Below, piece by piece: positions 34,630 to 46,100 of a stretch of 64,000 bases of DNA. The DNA is from Oscheius sp. JU75. Lineage: Eukaryota > Nematoda > Chromadorea > Rhabditida > Rhabditidae. The notes below the pieces were generated by a model. That model was given only the letters and a program-made list of their open reading frames with translations. It was not told where the DNA came from and made no database searches. Position 1 is the first letter of the stretch; each line of letters starts with the position of its first letter. A program made the position numbers and the translations under genes. The stretch is taken from the NCBI GenBank assembly GCA_037178855.1, contig JASJZC010000006.1, positions 6,510,001-6,574,000 on the forward strand, written 5' to 3'.

Positions 34630-35842
34630 TCACTGTTCGGATTCCAGCTGGACTTTCTGCACGGCCTGGATGATCACTTGAGCTGCTACGTCCGGCTTCA
34701 ACAGTTCTTTCGTCTGAATTCACGAACATTATGTAGATAAAAATGATTTAAAAAAAACCTCAAAGAGAAGAGAACATTCAAAGACAGCTATGATGGTGGC
34801 CTCGTGGATATTTACACAATGATCAGCCAGTAATCTAACGGATGCTGCTATTCTGGACATGATTCTTCGAGTTTCCGCAGGAATTACCTGAATTACGAGG
34901 TTTGGTTGTATTCATCGGGAAAAGAGATGAACCTCTTCGAGATTCTGGTTGTATCCGCCATCGGGATCCTCGCTCAATTCCGGACAGATCCAGATGAATC
35001 CGTTGCAGCCGATAATGACAGCGGCTCCGCAGGGTAGAGGATGGAAATGCGTCTTTCGCCGTTTCACCAGGTACGCAGGTACCTGTAAATCAAAATTTAA
35101 ACAAGAAAATCGTAAAATCGTACCTTGACCAATATTCCCTGAGCCAATTTACCATATTTTAAGTTGCGCGTGTGCAGCGATAGCACGCCATCGTGATGAA
35201 TTTGCTGGACTTCGGCACTGATAAGGTCTCCCTCCTTCAGGTATTCTCGCATCATCAGCTCGTCCTAAACCTAATTTTTTTAGCAGTCCAACCCTGTGAA
35301 AAAATACCTCGACGCTCTTCCGCCGAACCTCTCCTCCGGGAAGGTTGATACTGCTGAGCGGAAGATTGCTGAAGAGGCGCGAATTTGTGTCCAATTTCCA
35401 GCGTTTCTGCTGCACGTCGACCACGCGTCCAATGACCACGTCTCCGATCTCGCCGCTGTATCTGAAATTGTGAGTGTTGAAAACCGAAAAGAGGATTAAA
35501 AAAAACACCTGGTTTTGATGGATTTCACCGAGACGAGACGGTTGACTTGTTGGACAGTTCCCGCTAGAGAAGCCACGAGATCTCCACCTCGACTGTACGT
35601 TCCATGGCCTCTAAATAGGTTGACATCGGTGAATACAAATAACGCGTTCAGGTACAGGAGGAATCGAGCATTTGCAGTTTTGAAGTTTCAGGAAAAAGTT
35701 GAACTAACCGCATAAATCCTCCCGTGCTCGAGACTGTGCTTCCAGGGACGACGAGCTTGTCCGCCAGACCGGGCCGCTCAGCCTCGGCGAAGATTCTGTT
35801 GGCCGGAACGGCTGGCGGAGCAGTGACTTCCACCGTCGTCAT
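34630..35842 (-). CDS. exos-2: Exosome complex subunit Rrp4/EXOSC2
   Basis: Seven exons, 35709-35842, 35509-35610, 35308-35461, 35124-35264, 34933-35082, 34759-34887 and 34630-34713, close in phase to 297 aa (human EXOSC2 is 293). It is a cap subunit of the RNA exosome and guides RNA into the 3'-5' decay channel in nucleus and cytoplasm. The N-terminal domain (KLVVPGSTVSSTGGFMRGHG) precedes the S1 domain (GEIGDVVIGRVVDVQQKRWK to HHDGVLSLHTRNLKYGKL). A KH-like region with GCNGFIWICPEL follows. I take the inner ATG at 35842. An in-frame ATG at 35878 would add 12 residues. Confidence 0.92.
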
Positions 35843-36491
35843 CCTATCACGCAAACTTTCACGAAATGAATGGAACAAAAGGTATAAGCACGTGTAAACG
35901 TGTGAAAATAGCTGAACGAAACGTTGAAAAGTTAAACTTTATCAAAAGTCAAATTCCAACATCGAAATCGACACAACACAACCATTACCCAAGCGACATA
36001 CACATTTGGATGAAAATTGGAGGAGGCGAAGAGGGAGACTAATTCTATTCGGAAAACATGGGTTGTTCGATTTTTGTGTATGTATGGGATAAAATCTAGG
36101 AACTAATCAACAAGAAACATCAAAGGAGCCAAAAAGGAAAAACAGATTACAATTTTGGGGTGGGAGAGAAATGCTCGTGGGTGCAAATGGCTGGTTTTTA
36201 GCAAGAGAAAAAGACTGAGGGGTTCCCGCATTTCGAACAACGAAGAATAACACCGGAGATGCGTGTGGTCTTTTTAGGAGGCGGGGAAACTGAAAAAAAC
36301 AATGTGTGTGTGCGAGGGGGGAGAAAGAGAAAAGTTGGAGGAGGGTAATACTTGGAGACGTTGGTACACAGCTAGCAGGACCGACAGAGAAAGATTCCTG
36401 CGCCTATAGATAGAGGATTTTAACACACGGAGAAGGCAAAATGGGGGCTTCTAAAGATTTTTCTGTGAAAAAGATAATGAGAAAACCCACT
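35843..36491. other. EXOSC2 promoter and 3' UTR of the RGG gene
   Basis: About 650 bp with purine-rich tracts and no coding signal. The right part lies just beyond the stop of the RGG-rich gene. Confidence 0.4.
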
Positions 36492-38501
36492 TTATGCAGT
36501 CTGGGGCTCGGCCGAAGGAGTTCCAGGAGCAGGAGAGTCGACATTCTCAACCGAGGAGGCCGGCACGGGCGAATCCAGCGGTTTCTGCTCCTCGCTCTGA
36601 CGAGAATTGTTGTCACGCGGTCTGTTGTAGTACTCGCCACGTCCACGTCCGAAACCGCCACGACCGCGGCTGAAGCCTCCGCGACCGCCACGGAACATGC
36701 CCCCATTCATCGGGAACTGAAAGTTCAAAAGAGTGTAAAAAGGGAAAAAAAAACATACAGGCATAGGTCCGTAGGGCATAGGACAGCCGAACTGGTTGAC
36801 ATCGAGCCAGGTATTCTTGAAGCGCTCGTCTTGCACGTTGTTCATGTAGCCACGAGGCGGTCCATAGGGCATTCTCTGTGGGAACATCATCGCCTGACCC
36901 GGATGGAACATCATCGGCATCTCCTGTCCGCGCATGATTCCAGGCAGGGGACGATTGTTGCCACCACGGTTGTTCCAATCCTGTTGTCCATTTTCACGTC
37001 CTTCTCCGTTCTGAACCATTTTTTCAAGAAAAAGCCAAAAAAACTACGTCATTCTTCCATATCATGCCGTTGTTTCCGGACTGCTGACGATTGCCCGGGG
37101 TTCCGCCACGATTCGGACCCGAGTTGCCACCGCGTTGAGGCCTCGTTCCACCAGCTCCACCACGCTGTCCGCCAAAATCTCTAGGAGGTCTCGGGTTGTC
37201 TCCGCCTTCGAACATGCTGCGTTCAGCTCCACTGAAATCGAGTTGAGTGAGAAATGTATCGGCTGTTTCGAAGGACGTGTTCCTTTTGGACTTCAGGAAT
37301 AGCACGTAATAAATAGGTTCTGGGAAAATGAAAAAAGACCGAGTTTTGATGATGGTTTCCGCCGGATTGTCACCTCCTGTAGCTAGGACCTTTGGACTAG
37401 GAAAAGTGTCTAAACGAACTCCCACGGAAACCAACTGCTTACTTTTTGTTGCGTTCGTCATGGAAACGCCAATCAACAAACAAAATTGTTCTCACGCAAA
37501 CCCTACCATTCCAAGAATCGTTAGAGACTACAAAAGTATTGACCTACCCTCTCTTCTCGGCGCGTTCTTTCTGGGCATTGGCCCTGTTGATACGCTCCTG
37601 CCAGGTCAGCTCCTTCACAGCGGGACTTTGTTCTTCGCGCGGCGTGCGACGCTCGTCTCCCTTCCTCTTGTCGTTTTTTCCGCCCATAGTCAGATGTCCA
37701 AACTGCTCGGTCAGATTCGGTGGGAAGACGGCGGCGTCCGTGGCCAGCCCGACGAACTGTACAGGTGAATAAAAACACAAAGAAACCTTACCAGTTCAGG
37801 TTCTTCCTTCAAATCGGGCGGAATGGAGCTCGTGTTGCTCACCCAGGTGGCAGTGTAAGCAGCTGAAACGGCTGCCGGCGTCTCGAGCATCGAAAGATTC
37901 GCTGAAAAAAGGTATGTCTATGAGGGATACAGGACTCTCACCGCCGTGGAAGGTATTGTCCCCATTGTCGCGTTTTATGTTGGGCGGAGGACGAGACATG
38001 TTGGGCAGTTGAGCAGCAGCAGCGTAACTCGTGGCTCCAGCACGCGGCTGTTCACGCTCGGTTCCAGAATAGCCGGGAGCACTGAACATGGGCTGAGTGG
38101 CAGCGGGAGCCGTGGTGAAAGTCGTGTACGACTGCTGGGGCCACTGGTTCGTTGCCTGAAAATGGAATATTCAGTATTTTTTTTTTTGAGAGTTCCGTCA
38201 GATGTTTTACGGGCGAAAATCGTACCTGCTGAGTAGCATAATAGCCCGAGGAGCGATAATAGTCGGCGTTCGAATCGGCAGTGCCTCCTCCATACTGCAT
38301 CTGGGGATATTGTTGACTATTATAGGCCGGAGCTTCCTGATAGGTCGTCCTGTCGTTCTGGGGATAGGCCGTGTAGGCAAAAGCTTGCTGAACATTGGGT
38401 ATTGACCAAAATGGGATTAAGAAGAACTATACCTGAGCGGGTGGCTGTCCCCATGTACCCATGGATTGAGTAGCCTGATAGGCATACGTTGGCTGATACA
38501 T
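36492..38501 (-). CDS. Low-complexity RGG/Gly-Arg-rich protein with prion-like N-terminus
   Basis: Exons 38433-38501, 38226-38387, 37942-38155, 37792-37901, 37548-37756, 37048-37231, 36759-37010 and 36492-36716 close in phase to 474 aa. The N-terminal third is Tyr/Gln/Ala/Ser-rich, like the prion-like parts of FUS-type proteins. A middle segment holds the best-ordered sequence (about residues 180-250, with FPPNLTEQFGHLTMGG and a charged helix KELTWQERINRANAQKERA). Gly/Arg/Pro repeats and an RGRGGFGRGRG box follow. No RRM is present, so this is not a FUS orthologue. Such composition suggests RNA binding and granule localisation, which is inference. The ATG is 19 bases behind an acceptor. A 316-bp intron separates exons 5 and 6. 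Confidence 0.8.
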
Positions 38502-39542
38502 AATATGCGAATTAGGGTCTGGAATTGAGAGTTGTAAAGCTAAAAAAGATAAAACTCGCCCTGATTGGAAGACATGACGATTAACGGGGAAAAGATTATA
38601 ACCGGTTACGTGAAAACAAGGAAAAAGCCAAGGGCCGACTAAGCGGCTGATTACCACTGAAATTTTGAATTTATATTCAAAAAGAATGCAGTAGAGAGTA
38701 AGAAATTGAAGTAAAACTGGGAGAATCATTGGAAATGGTATGATGGAGCGAAAGTACACGTCTTATAAAGAATTGGACAGAAAAACGGGTTCATAGTAAA
38801 CGGTTAGCTTGATTTCAACATTAACTTGTTTGGTCCTCTTGCAATACTGCTTAAAAACAATAGAAAACATTAGTCGAGAAGTGTTGTTTATCCAAGGAAT
38901 GAATACAAACAGCTGAAAAAGTTTTCTGAGGCAATATAAAAACAAAAATCGGGAATTTTGCATGAGATTCGAGCACAAACGTGTGATTGGAAGCTAGCTC
39001 TGCCAGAATGACAACGTTCATTCGTAGAGCGGACAATCGAAAAGAGACAAGCTTTACTGTACCGCCCTTTGATGAAGCTATTGCTGTAAACTGTGAAAAT
39101 TCAATGCTAGCAAATAAATGCGGTACTCTAAAACGTGTTAGCAACACAATATTTGCATTGTTAGGTGGAAAAAGGAAAACTCCAGCGAGATGCACAAAAA
39201 ATGATGGAAAGGTTTTCTAGCCCATTTCCCAGCCGTTTTTCCTCGCAACAGCTACATTTACGTTTTTTTGCACACTGCGGCATGGCCCGGCATGACTCTC
39301 GCGCCAAAATTACCCAGTTTTCTTGGGAAAAGTGACGCAAAAAGAGTGAAGAAGTGAATGATGAAGCAGAATTTTCAAATCTAGAAACTGGGCCCAACTT
39401 GCCGCCGGTCGCACGGTTTTTCCGTGCGCCATAGATTACGGTAGCCGGCAATCACATCGTAGCGGGACCCACGCCACCCTTTCAATGTTTTGGAGGGAAC
39501 TCAAACCTGCAAATCAGGCATCACGTTGCAGGATCGACAACC
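38502..39542. other. Divergent intergenic region
   Basis: About 1 kb between the minus-strand RGG gene and the plus-strand zinc-finger gene, likely holding both promoters. Short ORFs show no motif. GC-rich patches near 39220-39480 contain TACGGTAGCCGGCAATC-type sequence but no clear repeat unit. Confidence 0.4.
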
Positions 39543-42427
39543 ATGGGTTTGTTTTTCTGTAAAGTTTGTCTTTTTAGTTGTTCTGAGCTGAAAAATAGAT
39601 GAGACTATGCGTTGGAAGTTATGTAGGAGATATAAATATTGATTTGCAGATGGAGGTGAGCAATTTCTCCCCGAAGATGAGTTTCTGGATCAGCCGGGGA
39701 CAAGCCAAGCTGCATCTAGCAGCCGAATTCACTCCGAAATAAACGTTGAAGAGACTGAAGCAGCTGACAATGTAATGTTTCTTTGGATATTCAGTATGTC
39801 TTCCATTCAGATGTACATGACCGAAGATGGAATGCGATATATCGGCATTGACGGCGAGATCTGTTACTTTGAGGAAGAACACATAGGTATTTTTGTTGAG
39901 GATCTTTCTATCCTTCAAGTTTAGAAGTCTTGGACGAACCACTGGACGAGGTTATTGTCGAAGGCAGTGAAAATGAAGCTTTTGAGGGCGAAGAAGCCCA
40001 ACCACCCCCAAAAAATGGTATTTTTGACACCCGTCGTCTCGGGGAACTTTTTTTTTTTTCAGACGAATTCAAAGTAGTTGCCCCTAAAATACCTGCAGAT
40101 ACCGAAGAAGTCGAGCCGGCCGGCATAATGATTCAGAATATCCCCCAACAAGGTCTGATTTCTGTGTATATTTGTCAAAATGAGCCAATCTGCAGGCTTA
40201 AGACGAAAACGGACTCGTCAGTACGGAAGCTGCAGCTGTCAGGAATGCGGTCAGACTTTCATCAATCAGGCTCGTCTTGAGCGTCATCTCGTCACGCATC
40301 AGGTTTTCGGCTCATTCCTGTGTCCTCTCTGTGGAAAAGTCTTCAAGTATGAGTACAATCTGTTCCATCACTGGCGTCGGGCTTGCTTCGAGCTCAAAGA
40401 AGTGATGGCCGTCGAGTTAAGACAGGTTGTGAACTAGTAAATTCTCTAACATTTGAGTTGAATTGCAGGACATGGAAGTGAACCAGTTGCGCATGATGGT
40501 CGAAGACCTGGCCCAGAAGAAACCCGAAATCGGACCTGTTGAGCTTGGAATCTCCAAGTCGATTCTCTTTCAGACTGGTCCAACAGCCAGACTGGAAATT
40601 CCCAACAACTTCCAAGCCATAAGTATGCTTTTAAAATCATTTATTCCTATTTATGCGTTCAGGCCGTCGCGGCAACCAGTGCGAGTCGTGCAACGTCTTC
40701 ATTCCCTCGAATCACATTCGTCGACATGCTTCTCTCCACCAGGCCGACAGTCCTTTTCGTCCCGACGACGCCATGGATCTCGGCGGGTTCATCTGTGACC
40801 TCTGCGGCATCTGCTACCGTTTCCATCACAACTTGCTGAGTCACTGGAGGTCGAGTTGTCCGGAGATTCTGGCGAATCTACCTCAAGGAGAACTTTGTCT
40901 CGATGACGAGGGATTACGTGACATGGTCGTTGAGCTGTTGGTCAGAGCCAAACCTCTTCCCAAAGATGGTAGACGGTCTATATTCTAAAACTCAATATCT
41001 TCAGCTCCAGGAGATTTCCTGACCGGCGAACTCTCTAATCACGAAAACTCTGTGCCGAGATCGTCGAGGAGAGGCACCATGGATGATGATGAGGTGCTTT
41101 TACCATGGAAGACACTCGAATGTCCATTTTAGATTGTCGTAGATGATGATACTTACTCTCTTCCGCAGCCAAGTCGCTCAAATATGTACAATGATCGTGA
41201 TACGGTTTCCTTTTCACTGTTCTAGTCATATACCAAGTGTAGGGTATAATCTTCGCCGACGATTTTGGTCCGGACGGGGTCACGGTAGACGGCCATGGAC
41301 ATATCCCGAGTAGCGAAAGGTCAAAATGGCGTCTGAAAGAGTCTGCTGGCAAGATTTGCTCGGAATGTGGCAAGATCTTCGCCAATCAGGGACGTCTGGA
41401 ACGACATCAAATGGGGACGCACTCAAATTTCGGCTCTCATCAGTGTATTTTGTGCGGGAACAGGTCTGGATCATCTCATTGAAAGAGTAAGAATTCAGGT
41501 TCAAATACGAGTACAATCTGCTCTTCCACTACCGCAAGAGCTGTCCATACACGCGTGCTTTCATCGAGGAGTCTCTCCGCCAACAGCTGAACTCCAACGA
41601 GCTAAGGAAGATTATTCGCGGAATTGCACAGAAGAAGCTCCCCAGCAAACACACTCTGCCATTCCCTCTTCCCGCTAATATGGCAATAAAAGGAGAGGCT
41701 ACCCGAGCGAAAAAGTCTGAAAGAGTCTGTCCACCTCAATCGCTCCACATTCGACCCGATTTGAGTGATCGAGAGCCGAAAGCCTGTCCTGTCTGTGAGG
41801 TCATCTTCTACGGCACGAACTATCTCAATCGACACATTCAAACGGCCCATGGCATGAATCCGGAGGAGTTGAGCTCTATGCAGCCAGCGGAGACGCGAGT
41901 CAAGCGTTATGAGAAGATCGACAGACATACAGCGACGCCGCAAGTGGTGGAAGAAGATGATCCGGACGACTTGGAACCGCCACCCAAGTTGATGCCGCAA
42001 ATCGCTGACAAGCCAGAGGTTTCCCTTTTTTTTATACTATTGACGGAAAAACCAATTATCAGATCTTCTACCGATTCGTGGACCAGCTCGGCAAGCGCTG
42101 CTCAAACATCTCGAAGGAAGCCCTGGATATAATTAGAGACTATTTGAAGAGTGAGGGCGCCGAGGCCCCGGAAGTCATCATCCAGACGGAGGATGAGACG
42201 AAAGAATACGAAGTCGAGATTATGGGTACTTTTGACTCGGAAGACGTCAAAACTGTCGTCTTGAATGTAAAAAGTAAGCCTTCTTTCAATCGATTTGACG
42301 AAATCGAATTCTAGGTCGCTTTAAGAACGTCGACGATGCAGACGAGAAAAACGAGATCGTTTTTGAGGAGACGGTCGGCGAAGAAATCGACGAAGAGCCT
42401 GTCAGTATGGAGGAAATAGCAGTTTGA
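39543..42427 (+). CDS. Multi-zinc-finger protein with alternating C2H2 and C2HC fingers
   Basis: Fourteen exons close in phase to 748 aa: 39543-39546, 39650-39771, 39811-39886, 39925-40017, 40063-40152, 40196-40425, 40469-40622, 40663-40968, 41005-41093, 41133-41196, 41289-41463, 41499-42018, 42063-42273 and 42315-42427. An acidic N-terminus precedes finger pairs. The first of a pair is C2H2 (CQECGQTF to HLVTH; CESCNVF to HASLH; CSECGKIF to HQMGTH). The second ends H-x4-C (CPLCGKVFKYEYNLFHHW, CDLCGICYRFHHNLLSHW, CILCGNRFKYEYNLLFHY). A single CPVCEVIF finger follows, then an acidic tail. Probably a nuclear DNA-binding factor. I cannot name an orthologue. The start exon holds only ATGG. Exon 10 boundaries (41133-41196) are the least sure. 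Confidence 0.82.
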
Positions 42428-42587
42428 ACACAGTGTTTTTGTTAATTTTCTGCATGATTTTGTCATAAATTGATCTCTGGCATGTAATGAATCATTTGTA
42501 TATCCCTTTACGTTGCGTCCTATTGGATATTCCATCTTTTTCTCTAACAGATCCTCCAAGAACAAAAAAGTAAACAAATGTTTCAGA

Positions 42588-43071
42588 ATGGCAGAGAATT
42601 CGGAGAAAGACGGTCCTCACAGTCTGCCCATGGCCCGGATCAAGTCGATCGTGGCTCTCGTCAACGATGCCATGCTGCCCGTCTCGCCCGAAGCTCTCTT
42701 TGCCTTCGGAAAGGCTGCTGTGGGTTTTTGAAATTTATTTTGGGCGCAACTTATTCATAGGGTTGCTAGAGAATATGGCCCCTTGGGGAAGTAACTTCTG
42801 AGCTTGGCTCCTTGAAAAACTTTTTTAAAAACCAAGGTAACATTTTTCAGGAACTCTTCATCGAAAAGCTAGCGAAAGAAGTCCACGTTCAGTGCGGAGA
42901 CGACATGGACTATGACGAGCTGGCCGCCTACATACAGGACAGCGACGAATTGGACTTTCTTCACGGTTCGTTCTTCATTGTGAGTCACAAACAAAGTGTT
43001 CAGACTTCTTCCCCAAGCGAATCACTTTCAAAGAGGCCCTGGCCAAGGTCCAAGCCCAGAACAACAACTAA
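42588..43071 (+). CDS. Histone-fold protein of the CHRAC1/POLE4 (NF-YC-like) family
   Basis: Exons 42588-42719, 42851-42965 and 43004-43071 close in phase to 104 aa. The histone fold runs from LPMARIKSIVALVNDAMLPV through SPEALFAFGKAAELFIEKLA to the last helix. The segment LDFLHDFFPKRITFKEAL resembles the CHRAC1 end rather than POLE4. These proteins pair with a POLE3-type partner to help chromatin remodelling (CHRAC) or DNA polymerase epsilon. The ATG lies one base behind a GTTTCAG acceptor and 160 bp downstream of the zinc-finger stop, as in a nematode operon. Intron 2 is only 38 bp. The gene converges on the TBC gene (78 bp between stops). Confidence 0.85.
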
Positions 43072-43149
43072 TTCTATAAGATCTCTTACTCTTTTTCAAT
43101 ACCGGGTTCCTATTTTGCAGTACATGAACTATTTATTCATTTATACACA

Positions 43150-46100
43150 CTACTTTTTACCTTTCTCTATCGAGGACTGCTTCTGTGTCGCTGCCTTGCA
43201 GGTTGGACCGTAGACCGGGTCGTTTATCCAAAGACTCGGCTCGTCTTTGTCTTTCCTCCAAACGAGTAGCGCCTCATCGTCGGTGATGCAGCCGGAACAG
43301 GAGACAACGACTGGGCCGGAGTCTGTTCTGTAAACAAACGTTCGTGAATCCAAAGAATGTTACGAGGTCTATTATCTCAGATCTTGTGGATACCAGCAAA
43401 GTCGAAAGCTTGTAAGACAATAGCCTTGAAACTTACTGGCAATGTACGACTCTTCTCACCGGCCGATCAGAGATCTTCAATTTCATTGTTAGAGTTAGTT
43501 CCACCGAGGTTTCCCTAAATCCCTTTTAGACCCACTCGTCTTTGAACCTACACTGTCTGTGGCGGGTTCAACTCGGCCGACTTGGGTTCCTCGATTACCT
43601 CATCTTCAGGTACCGCTATCAGTACAGGATCGTCAAAGAGGAGATCCTTCCTCTTAATTGTGGGCTTGTCCCAGACTTTGGGTTGATGATGTTCCCAAGT
43701 CCTTCGGGGAGAGAGGGCTAGATAGGAACGGGAATGTTCTGGAACTGAGCTTTTAGAAAAACAGTAGAATGTGATACCTTCATCGGAGTACATTTCGAAG
43801 TACTCACTATCATATTCCATCGACTGATTGCTCGAACCGGTGGAGTTACGGGGCGGACGGTGCTTGCTGAAGATTTTTTCACAATGAGTGTCACTGTCAC
43901 TATCTCTATTTTTCACAGTGATGAAACTTACGCCTGCGGCTCCTGTACTGCTTCAGGCATGAAGACCGAGTCTGAACTGATGCCCTTCTGGAAGTTCTTC
44001 TTGATGTTGACCATCCAGTTGGCTGTGACCGAGCTTCTCCTTCTAACAATTCCTCTAGATCCATCTCTCTTCTCCTCGTTATTGTTCTCCGTCACACAAA
44101 CTGAATCCCTGATTTATTCTTCAGTACCGAAATCCCTACCACTGTAGTCCTTCCTGTCCTGATCGATGTTGATAGAAATCTTGCTCGCGGTTTTCTTTGG
44201 AAACTCGTTTCTGGACAGATTTTCTTCCTCTTCTGCCTCTTCAGCAGTAGGAATGTAACAGAGCTGAGCTCTCATTGACTCCCCACCAGCAGAGTTTTCT
44301 GGATTCAGACGACGACCGGGAGGGTATCTGAAAGAGTGTTTTGAAAAGAACAATCGGTTCTGGAACCTTCGAAGAATGAACTTATTACTGTGGTGATCAG
44401 GAAGACCGTGATCTACAGCGTAGATGATCACGTAGCCGTCGGAGGTTCCAACCCAGAGAGAACCGTCCACATAGCAAAGAGAGACAATGTTAGTCAAGAC
44501 CTCGTCATCGTTTAGAGAAGGCTTTCTGCAAGACAGTGACAGCGATAGAAAGTTATCCATTACGTTACCTCGTTCTGTGGTCAAAGGCTATGTCAAACAG
44601 TAGTCGACAGACTCCATCACTCCACAGCTGAATCAATGTCGAATGAGCCGTGGCCAGAAATAGTCCGTGGTTCGATTTGCAAGAACAGAGAATCTTCTCG
44701 AAGAAGGGCGTCCCGCCACCTGCCGTGGAACAAGCCACAAAGACAGTCGAGACACTCGTGAGATTCCTAAGCTTACCACGATCTTTCAACTCGGGAATGC
44801 TTACTGGCTATCAATGACAGAGATCTTGCATCCTGAGGTGACCCAAAGATTGTCGCCCATTGAAATGGCATCTGTCAAGGGAGCAGCTCCTAGAGGAACA
44901 TGATACATTTCAAGATTCGCCGGTGATTTGCCCAGAATGTTCTGAAGAACACAATATTAACAACCACTGTGTAGTCTAACCTCTAAAACTGTAAGAGTTC
45001 CGTTGGCCAGCAGAGCGAAGAGACGATTATGAACGCAACGAAGACGAAGAGCCGTATCAGGAAGCTTCATCTCCCAAAGGACACTTCTGAAATGGGAAAA
45101 GTGGTAGTGGTGGTCTTTCTTACCCGTCGTTCTCTTCAATTTGTACAGCTACAATATAGGCAGAGATGAGACCGACAAAGATGAGATCTTTCTCCACGGC
45201 TACCAACGAAGCTACACGACAATCAAACTCAACATCTAGCTGCTCTAGCGTTGATTTTCTCTCGTACATTGTGACCTTGGAAATGAGACCAAGCGTCTGG
45301 TTTCCGGAGACAATGAAGCAGATGTTGGGCTCGATGTCAGAGGGACAGACGTCGGTTATAGTTACCTCGTCACTGGACATACTGGGAGTCTGAAAAATAA
45401 CTGTTGTAGAACTCTTTTCCCGTACCTTTATCAACATGTTCCTAATATGTTCTCTCTTTGACAGCCTCTCCCTCAAGACCTGTAGATAGGCCAACTGTTT
45501 CTGTCTCAACTGGGTCCTCGAGGGCAGTCCTTTGAGATCACAGAAGGCAGCATGAAACAGTCCTTCAATGTCAAAGCACAATCTGACCGCAGCCTTGACC
45601 GTCTTCATGATCCCAATTGTGTCTGTTCGCATTAGAATCTCCTGTTCATGATGACCTGAATGCTCTTGTTTTCAATTACAGTATCTGTTTCTACCCAAAA
45701 GGACGAGGGCGAAGCGAAAGAGAACTTTCGGTCCTTCTAGAAGGAAAACATCCCAGATGCGAAGAAGTGTCTAAACAAATATTTTCCGTCTCTTTTCTGT
45801 TTTCTTGCCTGAAAGGGTACGGTGTCGAAGAAGAGTGCAATGAACCAATTCAAGGTTATCGTCGTCAGATCGACTTCGAGGCTGGCCAAATGAGCTGCCA
45901 GATTCGGTGATTTCCACATGAGAAGGTCTTTCAGTACTTCCTGGTCAGCTTGGGCTCCGGTCAGATTTGAGTCGAAGTAGCTACAGTGGAAGTACTTTTC
46001 AGTCACTGCTACGAGGAACCAGAAGGCGTCCTGAGAATCTGTTTTTTTCGGATAGGAATGTTCGTGGTGGTTATTGGCATGATAAGTATTTTTTAGAGCT

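Noticed and set aside
36441-37184. 247-aa plus-strand ORF
   Set aside because: Antisense of the Gly/Arg-rich exons of the minus-strand gene. Arg/Thr/Ser-rich with no motif.
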